Source: Thermoplasmata archaeon (GTDB lineage Archaea; Thermoplasmatota; Thermoplasmata; RBG-16-68-12; SOIM01). From it: a stretch of DNA of 64,000 nucleotides. The position numbers and the translations under genes are program-made. Under the pieces are notes generated by a model that made no database searches, was not told the DNA's origin, and was given only the letters and a program-made list of their open reading frames with translations. The stretch lies in assembly GCA_023140195.1 (NCBI GenBank), contig JAGLME010000002.1:28420-92419 (forward strand). The letters are read 5' to 3'. Shown in pieces: positions 43,338 to 53,049 of this stretch (position 1 is its first letter; every line of letters starts with the position of its first letter).

Positions 43338-44619
43338 TGATAGTCTGTGCCCTTGCTGGACCGACCGACACGATACCCACCGGGACCTCCAGCTCCTGTT
43401 CCATGAAGTTGAGATACGTCTTCATGTCTTCTGGAAGCAGGTCATAACCCATCTGGGCGGCCTCGGTCCACCCCTCGTCCGTCTTATCATCCCAGCCGTC
43501 GAACTCCTTGTATATGGGCTTGCACTGGGACAGTATCCTCATGTTGGCCGGGAAGTCCCTGATGATGCCTCCGTCGTATTCGTACTCGGTGCAGACCTTG
43601 ATCTTATCCATGCCCCCCAGGACGTCTATCTTGGTCACCGCAAGGGACGTTAGCGCATTGATCCTGGCCGAATGACCGACCATCACCAAATCCAACCAGC
43701 CGCACCGTCTTGGTCTTCCCGTCGTGGTGCCGAACTCTCCTCCCTTCTCCCTCATTCCCTCTCCAACCTCATCATCCAGCTCTGTCGGGAAGGGTCCTGT
43801 TCCAACTCTGGACGTATAGGCCTTCGTGACTCCAACCACTTTCTGTATCTTGCCAGGCCCCACACCTGCACCGGTCAGCGCCGCCCCTGCAGTGCAGTTA
43901 GATGATGTTCCGAACGGGTAGATGCCGAAATCGATGCACAGATGTGTACCTTGAGCACCTTCGAAGAGGACCTCCTCATCGCTCTTCAACGCAGCGTTGA
44001 TGAGGACCGAAGCGTCCAGCACGTAGTCCCTGATCTGCCTGCCGTATCCGGCATACTCACTCCAGATGGCTTCGGCGTCCAGATGCTCGGTACCGCCGAA
44101 CGCCTGGATGATCTTCTGTTTCATGGGAACGATGCTGGTCAGCTTGGCCTTGAGGACCTCTTCATCAATGAGATCGACTATCCTTATGCCCCATCTCGCG
44201 ACCTTGTCCGTGTAACACGGACCGATGCCCCTCATGGTCGTACCGGCGGCCATCTTCCCCTTCGCCTGCTCCTCCAATCCGTCTATGATCTTGTGATATG
44301 GCATTATGACCTGGGCCCTGTCGCTAATCCTGAGGTTGTCCACCTTGAATCCTCTTTCCTTGAGGTCGTTGACCTCCTGCAGCAGGACTATCGGGTCCAC
44401 GACGAGACCGTTTCCGATCACCGCGAGCTTCTCGGGTCTCAGGACACCGCTCGGAAGCAGATGGAACTTGTAGACCTCCTCTCCTATCTTCACCGTGTGT
44501 CCGGCGTTGTTGCCGCCTTGGAATCTGACGATCATGCTGGCGGATTCCGCACAATAATCGGTTATCTTCCCCTTCCCCTCGTCCCCGAACTGGGTACCTA
44601 GAACTATCCTTCCGGGCAT
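43321..44619 (-). CDS. purA: Adenylosuccinate synthetase
   Basis: 432 residues. The N-terminal loop VLGTQFGDEGKGKITDY, the QGGNNAGHTV block and GTTMRGIGPCYTDK are diagnostic, followed by GAQGTHLCIDFG and TTGRPRRCGWLDL. PurA makes adenylosuccinate from IMP, aspartate and GTP; the next enzyme, adenylosuccinate lyase (purB), is encoded 3 kb away in this window. The last 17 bases overlap the end of ttuA on the other strand. Confidence 0.97.
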   Translation of the reverse strand: MPGRIVLGTQFGDEGKGKITDYCAESASMIVRFQGGNNAGHTVKIGEEVYKFHLLPSGVLRPEKLAVIGNGLVVDPIVLLQEVNDLKERGFKVDNLRISDRAQVIMPYHKIIDGLEEQAKGKMAAGTTMRGIGPCYTDKVARWGIRIVDLIDEEVLKAKLTSIVPMKQKIIQAFGGTEHLDAEAIWSEYAGYGRQIRDYVLDASVLINAALKSDEEVLFEGAQGTHLCIDFGIYPFGTSSNCTAGAALTGAGVGPGKIQKVVGVTKAYTSRVGTGPFPTELDDEVGEGMREKGGEFGTTTGRPRRCGWLDLVMVGHSARINALTSLAVTKIDVLGGMDKIKVCTEYEYDGGIIRDFPANMRILSQCKPIYKEFDGWDDKTDEGWTEAAQMGYDLLPEDMKTYLNFMEQELEVPVGIVSVGPARAQTIIKGQF

Positions 44620-44742
44620 TCCTTTGTCTCCCGGCGGATATGCTTGGGGGTGTGTAAGAGTTTTTCGGAGGGAGATTAGTGCGCAGAAGGTCCCTTCGGT
44701 GCCGCAAAGAGAATCAGATCAAGACCGATCATCAAAATGAGG

Positions 44743-44910
44743 TTACCTTCTCGCTTCCTCTTGCCATCTCTTCACTTTGGATTTAGCTTCTTGGAGTTTG
44801 GAATCTTGGTCTTCTGCCTTATCCAGCTCCTCAAGTTCCTTTATTAGTCGCCTCAGCTCAGCTCTCTTTTTCTTCGCGACTATCTTCTGTTCTTCTGGTC
44901 TCAATTTCAT
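44743..44910 (-). CDS. Small highly charged coiled-coil protein
   Basis: 55 residues from ATG 44910 to TAA at 44743-44745. The sequence is almost wholly charged helix: KIVAKKKRAELRRLIKELEE, then a second helix QEAKSKVKRWQEEARR. Its start overlaps the stop of the upstream membrane gene by ATGA, so the two are translationally coupled. No family is recognised. A cytosolic partner for the coiled-coil tail of the upstream protein is a reasonable guess. Confidence 0.6.
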   Translation of the reverse strand: MKLRPEEQKIVAKKKRAELRRLIKELEELDKAEDQDSKLQEAKSKVKRWQEEARR

Positions 44911-45323
44911 TCCCCCGTTGGTTCTTCCATAATATCCAAAACCTCCTCATATGAGCTCGTAAGATTCTCCACGAGTCCCTTGAGCTTGACGTTCTCGCCC
45001 TTGAGACCTTCATTCATTTCCTGAAGCATGACATTCAAGTCCAGAGACTCATTAGCCCGAGTTCTCTTGTCAGTGGTCTTCTCGATCTGTTCCTCCAATC
45101 TGTTGGTTATGTCCTTCACAGGCTTCTGTCCGAAATAGAATCCAACAATCGCGCCTATCCATGCGATGAAACCGGTGAATATCGTTTGACCCATCTGGGC
45201 ATCCGCCGGGAAATGTAATCCCAACAGGAGGAAGAACGCGACAACCACGGTCATGGCAAAAATGAACTGCAAATATTCGGATATGCCTGATAGTCTAGAC
45301 CCCTCCTTACTCTCCTCGACCAT
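44907..45323 (-). CDS. Small membrane protein with cytosolic coiled coil
   Basis: 138 residues. Two membrane segments (FIFAMTVVVAFFLLLGLHF and TIFTGFIAWIGAIVGFYFG) are followed by a long heptad-rich tail (NRLEEQIEKTTDKRTRANE ... MLQEMNEGLKGENVKLKGLV). AAAGGAG lies about 11 bases upstream of ATG 45323 and a box A, AATCATTTATAAGC in minus orientation, near 45370-45380. No family is recognised; short phage-like holin or scaffold proteins have a similar plan, but no phage genes surround it. Confidence 0.7.
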   Translation of the reverse strand: MVEESKEGSRLSGISEYLQFIFAMTVVVAFFLLLGLHFPADAQMGQTIFTGFIAWIGAIVGFYFGQKPVKDITNRLEEQIEKTTDKRTRANESLDLNVMLQEMNEGLKGENVKLKGLVENLTSSYEEVLDIMEEPTGE

Positions 45324-45581
45324 TTCTTATACACTCCTTTTTTCTACAATCCATGTATCGCCAAAATCATTTATAAGCTTCTCTGCCCGGGTCCGGCCGA
45401 CCTCCCATTCTCGGCGGACAACTTTGTCCATCCTGTCATTTCTCCCTGTAAAACCCAAAGATCTCATAGCCCTGAGGATTCTTTTTCCCTGGCCACAATG
45501 ACCTTTCTCACTGGGCTACGCTTACCAGGTGTACCTCAAGACCGATCAGTTCTGGCATGTCTACCCCTTTTGAGTTGAATC

Positions 45582-47333
45582 CTATTCCAGCTTCTTCAAC
45601 TGGGATTCGTACATGCTTACCAGTTCTTTCACAGTTGTTGCTTCCGTAGGCGCTTTGTCATCCCTGTATTTGGTGAACCTCGGGAATCTGATCGCCAATC
45701 CGGCACCCTCTTTCTTCTGATTCAAAGCCACGGTGTGGGACGGGCTGATCGTGATCTCCGCCCCCAGAACCTCCAGCACAAGTGCAGGCTCGAACCAGAA
45801 ATCGGCCTTCATCTTGGAATCCACCTTCTCGTGAACCTTTTCAATCTTGTGCTCATCCAGTCTTGTTGGGAGTTCCAGCAACATCTCATCATCGAACCCG
45901 CTGCCCAGCTTGCAGAACGTTTTGTATCTATCCTCATCCTCGTCGTATGAAGCCATCAACAAAGCGCCGTAAGTGCCAGCCCTCCTTCCCCTACCGGCAA
46001 ACGCTCCCACGACCACCAGGTCCACCGTGTCGCTCATCTCTGACTGGTAATCCTTCTTGTACTTGATCCAGTTCCAGCCTCTTGAACCGGCGACGTAGAC
46101 AGAAGTGAGACTCTTTGCGATGAGGCCCTCCGACCCATCCTCAATGGTCTGAAGGAAGAACCGTTCCGCATCATCTGGATCATCGGTCACCAGGACCTCG
46201 GAGAACATCACGGTTTCTGAGGGTTTGATGGCTTTCTTCAGTCGCTCTCTGCGCTTCTCGTAAGGGGAGTTCGTGAGGTCCTCCCCGTCCAGGTAAAGGC
46301 AGTCGAACAGGACCAGGTGAACTGGATAGTCCTCCTGAGCTTCTCTGAGACCATATTTCCTTCCTCTTCTGTGGGATACTATTTGGAACGGTAGAAATGC
46401 GCCGGTGTTAACGTCAATCGGCACACATTCTCCTTCGACTATCGCTTCCTTGCCTTGGAAGACATTCTTCAATTCGGTCTTGAACTCGGGGAACTGCTCG
46501 GTCATGTTCTCGAGCCTTCTGGAGAACAGCTCCACCTTATCCGAATTGATGTGGGCTTGAAGTCTCAGTCCGTCGTACTTGAATTCGAACGCCGCTTTCC
46601 CTTCCGTCTTCTCCAGGATGGCCTCCAGCGTTGGCAACCTCTCCGCAAGCATGGCCCTTACTGGCACACCGACCTTCAAGTGGATCTTCCTGATCTCGTC
46701 CAGTCCTTCTTTGGCCAGCGTCTCCGCCACTTTTCCCAGATCCGAACACACGTTGTACGCCCTCTCTATCTCGTCCCTTTGCTCCTTCTCGGCGAATGTG
46801 ATGGCAAGCGCATCTATCAGGGTCATGTCAGCCACGCCCAGTCGCATCTTGCCCATTACCGAACGCGTGATGTATTTCGCCTCCACCGGTTTGGCGTTGT
46901 GCAGCAGGTCCGAGAAGTACCTCATTTTGATGTCCTGCGATCGGGGTCCTGACGCTCTCGCGACCTTCTCCAGGTTCTCGTACACCTTCTCCACTGATAG
47001 CTCTGCCATGCCGATCAGGGTGGTCTGGGTCTTCCTTCCAATGGCCTCTTCCGCAACGTGACCCATGTCCCCTTTCTCTTTCCACAACCTCTCGATCTCG
47101 TTGTCCCCCAAGCCGGAAGTGGATGCTATCGCCTTGATGACCATCTTCTCCGCTATTCCGAGTTCATATGGAATGAAATCCGGGTACACCTTACCCTGGG
47201 TGAGATACACGACCTTGTCGATCTCCTCGGGATCCACCTTAGAAAAAAGCTCCACAAGATGGTCGGTCATCTCCAGACGCTTGGTCGTCCTCGCGATCTT
47301 GTCATAGATCTCTACGATCTCCTCATACAGCAT
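45582..47333 (-). CDS. lig: ATP-dependent DNA ligase
   Basis: 583 residues. The adenylation lysine is in FEFKYDGLRLQAHI (motif I), with later motifs SRRLENMTEQFP, VEGECVPID (motif III region), DGSEGLIAKSL (motif IV) and WIKYKKDY (motif V), and the OB-fold end AIRFPRFTKYRDDK. The N-terminal half is the archaeal DNA-binding domain. It seals nicks in replication and repair. Its start is 6 bases after purB stops, and serS, purB and lig form one leftward operon. Confidence 0.97.
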   Translation of the reverse strand: MLYEEIVEIYDKIARTTKRLEMTDHLVELFSKVDPEEIDKVVYLTQGKVYPDFIPYELGIAEKMVIKAIASTSGLGDNEIERLWKEKGDMGHVAEEAIGRKTQTTLIGMAELSVEKVYENLEKVARASGPRSQDIKMRYFSDLLHNAKPVEAKYITRSVMGKMRLGVADMTLIDALAITFAEKEQRDEIERAYNVCSDLGKVAETLAKEGLDEIRKIHLKVGVPVRAMLAERLPTLEAILEKTEGKAAFEFKYDGLRLQAHINSDKVELFSRRLENMTEQFPEFKTELKNVFQGKEAIVEGECVPIDVNTGAFLPFQIVSHRRGRKYGLREAQEDYPVHLVLFDCLYLDGEDLTNSPYEKRRERLKKAIKPSETVMFSEVLVTDDPDDAERFFLQTIEDGSEGLIAKSLTSVYVAGSRGWNWIKYKKDYQSEMSDTVDLVVVGAFAGRGRRAGTYGALLMASYDEDEDRYKTFCKLGSGFDDEMLLELPTRLDEHKIEKVHEKVDSKMKADFWFEPALVLEVLGAEITISPSHTVALNQKKEGAGLAIRFPRFTKYRDDKAPTEATTVKELVSMYESQLKKLE

Positions 47334-47339
47334 CCGTAT

Positions 47340-48680
47340 CTAGTCCCCGATCCTATTCAGAGTGTTCTCCACTATCTGCACCGACGATCCGATGTAGTTC
47401 ATTGGGTCCAAAGCCTTGTCCAGTTCCTCGTAGCTCAGATTGCTTTTTACCATTTCACTTGTGTTCAACATCTCCTTCAGGTCGACGCTTTTCTGTTGTG
47501 CGGTCATCGCCAGTTTTCGTATCTCTTCATGGGCTTCCTGCCTGTCCACTCCCTTGTTCGCCAGCGCGATCATCACCGACTCGCTCATGATCTGGCCTCT
47601 CGTTCGTTCTATGTTCTGCAGCATCCTCTTCTCGTCCACGAAGAGGTTGGAGAAGACGTCTATCATCTTGACCAGGATATCGTCAGTCAGTATGCAAACG
47701 TGTGGGATGATGAATCTCTCAGCCGAAGAATTGGTGAGGTCCCTCTCATGCCAGAGCGGGATGTTCTCGTAAGTTGGCACAATGAATCCTCTGACTATCC
47801 TTGCCAGACCGCATATGTTCTCGCTGGTCTCAGGGTTCTTCTTCTGGGCCATGGTCGAACTGCCCACGAACTTCTCGACGTCGAAAGCCTCAGCGACCTC
47901 GCCGATCTCGTTCCTCTGCAGGTTCCTGACCTCCGTGGCGAACTTATCCAGCGATGAGGCGACGTTCGCACACCAGGCGATGAACTCGGCGTAAGTGTCC
48001 CTGCCGACTATCTGGGTGGTGGCCTCTTCAAATCCCAGTCCGAGCTTGTTCATGACCGCTTGCTGTATCTCCAACGCCCTGGGCCCGAATGCCGCACCAG
48101 TTCCGGTAGCACCGCTCATCTTCCCGACGTATACCCTCTTCTCCATCTCGTCCAGTCTTTCCATGTGCCTGTGGATCTCCAGTGCGTAGACGGCTATCTT
48201 GAGTCCGAATGTGATTGGAACCGCAGCCTGACCGTGTGTCCTTCCCAGCATCACAGTACCCTTGTGCTTCTCGGCCAGTTCTGCCAATACGACCTTCAAC
48301 TTCTGCAAACCCTCTTTGATGTAGTGAATGGCTTCCTTGAACTGTAGCGCCCTCGCCGTGTCCTCGGTGTCGTAGCTCGTGGCGCCCAGGTGAACGTACT
48401 TCCCAGATTCCCCAGACTGCTCCGCCAGTGCCTTGACCACCGACATCAGATCGTGCCGGATCTCCTTCTCTATCTCCTTCACCCTCTCCAGCTTGACCGT
48501 CTTGTTGGCGACCGCGTTCGCAATGTTGTCCGCGTCTGCCTGCGGTATGTTCCCCACCTCGGCATGGGCATGTGCCAGGGCCGCCTCCACCTGCAACAGC
48601 TTGAAGAGCCAGTTCTCCTCGTCGAAAACGGCCTTCATCACGTCCCTGCCGTACCTAAAATCGAGTGGACAAGTAAGCAC
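47340..48680 (-). CDS. purB: Adenylosuccinate lyase
   Basis: 446 residues. The fumarase/aspartase superfamily signature is GSSTMAQKKNPETSE, with the earlier TSYDTEDTARALQF and GRTHGQAAVPITFG blocks containing the catalytic histidine. PurB cleaves adenylosuccinate and SAICAR in purine synthesis, and so works with purA in this window. It lies 31 bases downstream of serS and 6 bases upstream of lig. Confidence 0.96.
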   Translation of the reverse strand: MLTCPLDFRYGRDVMKAVFDEENWLFKLLQVEAALAHAHAEVGNIPQADADNIANAVANKTVKLERVKEIEKEIRHDLMSVVKALAEQSGESGKYVHLGATSYDTEDTARALQFKEAIHYIKEGLQKLKVVLAELAEKHKGTVMLGRTHGQAAVPITFGLKIAVYALEIHRHMERLDEMEKRVYVGKMSGATGTGAAFGPRALEIQQAVMNKLGLGFEEATTQIVGRDTYAEFIAWCANVASSLDKFATEVRNLQRNEIGEVAEAFDVEKFVGSSTMAQKKNPETSENICGLARIVRGFIVPTYENIPLWHERDLTNSSAERFIIPHVCILTDDILVKMIDVFSNLFVDEKRMLQNIERTRGQIMSESVMIALANKGVDRQEAHEEIRKLAMTAQQKSVDLKEMLNTSEMVKSNLSYEELDKALDPMNYIGSSVQIVENTLNRIGD

Positions 48681-48711
48681 TAAGTCACCGGGAGGGAGAT
48701 GAAATCTTGAG

Positions 48712-49998
48712 TTATTGTTTTTTTGGTTCTATCGTTTCCTGATTGTTCATGTAGCGCTTCAGGACCTCTGGTATGGTGACGCTTCCGTCCGCTTCCTGGT
48801 TGTTCTCCAGGATGGCGACCAGCGCTCTTGAGGTTGCTATTGCTGTGCTGTTGAGCGTGTGCAGTGTCCTCTTGTCCCCCCCCACCTTGCCGACCCTGAT
48901 GTTCAGCCTTCTTGCCTGGTAGTCGGTGCAGTTGGAGCACGAGACCACTTCGACGTATTTGTTCTGCCTGGGCGACCACGCCTCCAGGTCATACTTCTTT
49001 GCGGCCACCGTACCCATGTCTCCAGTGCAGTCATTGACAATTCTGTGAGGGATTTTCATCATTTGGTATAGTGCTTCAGCGTTGCTGATGAGCTCTTCGT
49101 GGAAGTGCCACGATTCCTCGGGTACGCAGAAGATGAACTGCTCCACCTTGTTGAACTGGTGCATTCTGAAGAGGCCTTTTGTGTCAAGACCATGTGCTCC
49201 GACCTCCCGCCTGAAATTGGTGCTTAGCCCGACGTATTTCAATGGAAGAGTGTCCTCGTCAATTATCTCATCCATGTACATGGCTCCGATCGGATGTTCC
49301 GAAGTGGCGATCAGATACTCATCTTCACCCTCTATCTTGTACATCACCGACTCGAAATCCGCCAGGTCAGTAACACCCTCGTACGCCCTGCGCCTCATCA
49401 TGAAAGGCGGCTCGACGGGAACATATCCTTCTTCGGTCAGGTAATCCAAAGCCAGATTGATCAAAGCCTGGTCCAGTCTAACCAGGTCACCCATCATGAA
49501 CACGAAGCCGGCGCCTGCTATCTTTGCAGCCCTGTCAAAATCGGCTATCCCGAGGTTCTCCATGAGCTCGGCGTGAGAGACCAGATCGAAATCGATCTCC
49601 CTAATCTCCCCCCATTTCCTCTCCTCGACGTTGTCGCTTTCATCTGTACCGATGGGAACGGACTCATGCAGGATATTTGGCAATCTCATCAGGCCGAGGT
49701 CTATTCTTTTCTTGAGCTCCGATTCCTTCTCCTCCTGCTCTTTGATCTTTTTGGGAAGTTCCGATGCTTCACTGACCAGGGCTGTGGTGTCCTCTCCCTT
49801 CTTCTTGAGCTCCGAGATTTCCTTGGAGACCGCGTTCCTTCTCTGCCTGTCCGCGTTCAGCTTCTCCAAGAGTGCTCTCCATTCCACGTCCCAGTCGATG
49901 ATCTCCTCCAGGAGCTTCATCTTCTCGTCGTCCTGCCTCTTCTCGAGGTCCTTGCGGACGATGTCAGGGTTCTCCCTGATCAGTTTGATGTCGAGCAT
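48712..49998 (-). CDS. serS: Seryl-tRNA synthetase
   Basis: 428 residues of the standard (not methanogenic) SerRS type. The N-terminal long coiled-coil arm that grips the tRNA variable loop spans about residues 30-100. Class II motifs follow: motif 2 STNFRREVGAHGLDTKGLFR, and motif 3 with SCSNCTDYQARRLNIR and NSTAIATSRALVAILEN. It ends with SVTIPEVLKRYM. It heads the leftward serS-purB-lig operon. Confidence 0.97.
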   Translation of the reverse strand: MLDIKLIRENPDIVRKDLEKRQDDEKMKLLEEIIDWDVEWRALLEKLNADRQRRNAVSKEISELKKKGEDTTALVSEASELPKKIKEQEEKESELKKRIDLGLMRLPNILHESVPIGTDESDNVEERKWGEIREIDFDLVSHAELMENLGIADFDRAAKIAGAGFVFMMGDLVRLDQALINLALDYLTEEGYVPVEPPFMMRRRAYEGVTDLADFESVMYKIEGEDEYLIATSEHPIGAMYMDEIIDEDTLPLKYVGLSTNFRREVGAHGLDTKGLFRMHQFNKVEQFIFCVPEESWHFHEELISNAEALYQMMKIPHRIVNDCTGDMGTVAAKKYDLEAWSPRQNKYVEVVSCSNCTDYQARRLNIRVGKVGGDKRTLHTLNSTAIATSRALVAILENNQEADGSVTIPEVLKRYMNNQETIEPKKQ

Positions 49999-50119
49999 GA
50001 TTCTGACTTCATACTTTGATGATATATGAAAATTGGGTTATGGGCGCCCCTGGGAGGTTCCGTAGGAAGAATTATATTCTGGGACTCAGCTTAGATATCC
50101 GGATGCCTGGGAGGAGAGG

Positions 50120-51886
50120 ATGAAGAGAGTAAGCTTGGCAATTGCGACTCTTGTTGTACTTGGCGGTCTTTATGTAGCTATCAATATCGTTCCAGAAACT
50201 GCCATGGCCACAGTACTTTTCGTTGGTGGTTCTGGTCCAGGTAACTACACTACAATACAAGACGCCATAACTGATTCTGCACCTGGGGATATCGTTTACG
50301 TCTACAACGGAACATACAATGAGCATATTGTCGTCGACCAGCCGATGTCCCTAATAGGAGAAGACCGAGACACAACGATAATCGACGGGGGTGGTAGTGG
50401 GGATGTAGTCAATGTCACTGCCAACTGGGTTAACATCAGTGGGTTCACAGTCAAAAACAGCGGGCCTGATGGCGGGGACGCTGGAATAGAACTCTATCAG
50501 GTTCAGAACTGTCACATCGCCAATAATACTGCCATAAGCGACACATGGGGAATTTTCCTCGATTCCTCTGCCAATAACACGGTCTCGAATAATTCGGCGT
50601 CTTATAATCGAGGGGGTATCACTCTTTTCTCGTCCTCTGACAATAGCATATTCGGAAACACGCTATACCCCGGCAACACCGATGGGATCTTCCTTTACGA
50701 CTCCGAGAACAACACAATCTCCAACAACACCTCCACAGACAACGGTTTTGGTTTCTACCTCTGGCTCGCAAGAAACAATACGATGGTGGACAACGATGTC
50801 CATTTTAACACCGGAACTGGCATTCTGATGTTTGGGTCCAATGGCAATTTGGCCTATCATAACAACCTTGTAAATAACGCACAACAGGCGTATGATGATG
50901 GAGCCAACCTTTGGGACAACGGATACCCATCAGGAGGTAACTATTGGGACAATTATACTGGTCTCGACCTATTCTCTGGCCCCAACCAGGACCAGCCAGG
51001 AAGTGATGTTATTGGGGACACGCCTTTTGTTATCGACTCAGATAGCCGAGACCGATACCCGCACATGTTTCCCTTTGGGATGGGGGCTCCCAAGCCTCCC
51101 ACAATGTTGCTTGCCACCTTGGGTGGACAGGACTTCCAGAATGTCACCCTCGCTTGGTCTCCTTCTGGAGATGATGGGACGGGCAATAAGTCCGTTGTTG
51201 GTTACCAGATCTACAGGAATGTGAGTTACGACACCGAGGGTCTGGGCTACACTTCCCTCATATTCCTTGTCAACGGGACCTCAGAGTTCGTCGACGTTTT
51301 GGCAGGAGAAGGGAATCCAAACAATTACTTCTACAGAGTTTGTGCTCTGGATGTGAAGAACAAGAGCACATGTGCCGAAGACCAAGTTGCCAAATTCACT
51401 CGTTCCCTTTCGGCAGGACCGAATCTCGTATCCATTCCGCTCATTCAAGTTAATGAAACCGTTGAAACCGTTCTAGAGACGCTCAGATTTGACAAAGCGT
51501 GGGCCTATGATTCCTTTGACTGGAAATGGGAATCGTACATGACTTTCAAGCCCTTCACGGGAGAGTTGAAAGCGATCAACCACACAATGGGCATATGGGT
51601 GAACTTGACAAAGGCCTCCAACCTCACGATAGCTGGGTGTGTTCCCAACAGTGTGGCAATTCAACTCATGGCCGGCTGGAATCTTGTCGGGTCCCCTTCC
51701 TTCAACTCCTCCTACACCGTTGCAGATCTAAAATTGAGCATTGGGTCTTCAAGAATAGAGGGATACGATTCGCTGTCGAGTCCGTATTATCTTCGAGAGT
51801 TGGCGGATTTTGAGACTCTTGAAGCAGGATATGGATATTGGATTTGGATCGACAACGATACCACTTGGTCCGTCTCCAACTCCTAA
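50120..51886 (+). CDS. Exported NosD-type beta-helix protein with fibronectin-like domain
   Basis: 588 residues. A signal sequence (SLAIATLVVLGGLYVAINI) leads into YTTIQDAITDSAPGD, the typical N-cap of pectate lyase-like beta-helices, then repeated short strands with NNT/NNS turns. The NosD block GYPSGGNYWDNYTGLDLF and GSDVIGDTPFVIDSDSRD ends the helix, as in the 36.2 kb protein. A fibronectin type III-like domain (VTLAWSPSGDDGTGNKS) and a C-terminal domain with the NLVSIPLIQVNE and GWNLVGSPSF pattern, repeated twice, follow. Many N-x-S/T sites suggest heavy N-glycosylation. There is no C-terminal membrane helix. GGAGGAGAGG before the ATG is the ribosome binding site; a 6-codon ATG...TGA frame (50103-50123) overlaps it. 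Confidence 0.85.
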   Translation: MKRVSLAIATLVVLGGLYVAINIVPETAMATVLFVGGSGPGNYTTIQDAITDSAPGDIVYVYNGTYNEHIVVDQPMSLIGEDRDTTIIDGGGSGDVVNVTANWVNISGFTVKNSGPDGGDAGIELYQVQNCHIANNTAISDTWGIFLDSSANNTVSNNSASYNRGGITLFSSSDNSIFGNTLYPGNTDGIFLYDSENNTISNNTSTDNGFGFYLWLARNNTMVDNDVHFNTGTGILMFGSNGNLAYHNNLVNNAQQAYDDGANLWDNGYPSGGNYWDNYTGLDLFSGPNQDQPGSDVIGDTPFVIDSDSRDRYPHMFPFGMGAPKPPTMLLATLGGQDFQNVTLAWSPSGDDGTGNKSVVGYQIYRNVSYDTEGLGYTSLIFLVNGTSEFVDVLAGEGNPNNYFYRVCALDVKNKSTCAEDQVAKFTRSLSAGPNLVSIPLIQVNETVETVLETLRFDKAWAYDSFDWKWESYMTFKPFTGELKAINHTMGIWVNLTKASNLTIAGCVPNSVAIQLMAGWNLVGSPSFNSSYTVADLKLSIGSSRIEGYDSLSSPYYLRELADFETLEAGYGYWIWIDNDTTWSVSNS

Positions 51887-51955
51887 CACTTTTACAAACC
51901 CCCCCGAAGTCTTAATATCCTTAGATTCAATTCACCAACTAGCGGGGGAAGAGGA

Positions 51956-53047
51956 ATGAAAATTGTAGACGAAATGGCAAAAACGCTTGTGAATGAGAGT
52001 TTGAGAATAAAGAAGACCGATGTGGTAATCGTAAGCACATATCAGCACACCATCGACATGGCCAATGCACTAGCAATGGAATGCTTCAAGAAAGGCGCCG
52101 ACGTCCTGATGACGCTGGACACCGACGACGTCTTCTACGGTCACCTGAAAGTCCTTCCGAAATCCAACCTGAAGGTCACGTCAGCCCATTGTCTGGGCCT
52201 GGCGGAGTACACCGACGTCAACATTTTCATCGGAGGACCGGAGGACCCCGGACCAATGAAGACGATACCCAGTGACAAGTACTCTGCGCTCTTCGAAGGA
52301 GAGGCCGGGCACTTCGAGAAATCCAGGAAGAAAGGCATCAGATCCGCATACCTTCCTCTCGGAATGGTCACTCCTCAAAGGGCCAAAGTCTACGGGTTCC
52401 CATACAACGCCTGGATGCGCAATGTGACCGATTCGATGAGGGCAAGCCCCAAGGAGATGGCAACGTTCGGCAAGAAGCTGGCCAACAGACTGTCCAAGGC
52501 GAAGAAGGTGCACGTCACATCAAAGGAGGGAACCGACCTGACATTCAGGCTGGGCAAGAGGAATGTCTTCACCTACGACGGCATACTCAGCGATGCGGAC
52601 ATCAAGAAGGGCAACACCTTCGTCACACTGCCATCCGGCGAGGTTGGCGTTGCACCGATTGAGAACAGCACAGAGGGAACAGTGGTGTTCGATGTGCCCC
52701 AGCCCAGCACCGGGAAACTGGTAAAGAACATGAAGTGGACGTTCAAGAAGGGAAAGCTCATCAAGTTCCAGGCCTCCAGCAACGTGAGGGCATTGAAGGA
52801 CTTCTACGACAACGGACACGGCGACAAGGACAGGATAGGTTACTTCGGAATCGGGATCAACCCGAAGGCAAAGACCGGATTCCTGATGAACACGATAGCC
52901 AACGGAGCTGTGACCATAGGCATCGGAGGGAACATGGGCGTCGGTGGCAAGAACAAGTCCGACTACGAGACCGTTGGAACCATGAGCAAGGCGACGGTGG
53001 AGCTGGACGGAGAAGTGATCGTAAAGAACGGGAAGTTCGCGATCTAG
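51956..53047 (+). CDS. Peptidase M29 (aminopeptidase T)-like protein 2
   Basis: 363 residues, a longer relative of the protein at 32.7 kb. It has the COG2309 N-terminal fold (KKTDVVIVSTYQHTIDMANA, DVNIFIGGPEDPG) and the C-terminal half with FVTLPSGEVGVAPIENSTEG, GYFGIGINPKA and VTIGIGGNMGVGG. The family glutamates can be placed, but the histidine of the HIALG-type motif reads VTIGIGG and the HxD pair reads DYETV, so most metal ligands appear lost. It may be a pseudo-peptidase with a binding role, or my reading of the alignment may be off. A box A (GTCTTAATATCC, 51909-51920) and GGGGGAAGAGG precede ATG 51956. Confidence 0.75.
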   Translation: MKIVDEMAKTLVNESLRIKKTDVVIVSTYQHTIDMANALAMECFKKGADVLMTLDTDDVFYGHLKVLPKSNLKVTSAHCLGLAEYTDVNIFIGGPEDPGPMKTIPSDKYSALFEGEAGHFEKSRKKGIRSAYLPLGMVTPQRAKVYGFPYNAWMRNVTDSMRASPKEMATFGKKLANRLSKAKKVHVTSKEGTDLTFRLGKRNVFTYDGILSDADIKKGNTFVTLPSGEVGVAPIENSTEGTVVFDVPQPSTGKLVKNMKWTFKKGKLIKFQASSNVRALKDFYDNGHGDKDRIGYFGIGINPKAKTGFLMNTIANGAVTIGIGGNMGVGGKNKSDYETVGTMSKATVELDGEVIVKNGKFAI

Positions 53048-53049
53048 AT

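Noticed and set aside
44907..45323. Phage holin or scaffold reading of the membrane coiled-coil gene
   Set aside because: No phage genes lie nearby; the similarity is only in general layout.
45327..45467. 46-codon minus-strand frame just before the 138-residue membrane gene, starting MRSLGFTGRNDRMDK
   Set aside because: It is protein-like and ends three bases before the next start, but the box A of the next gene lies inside it and it has no ribosome binding site of its own.
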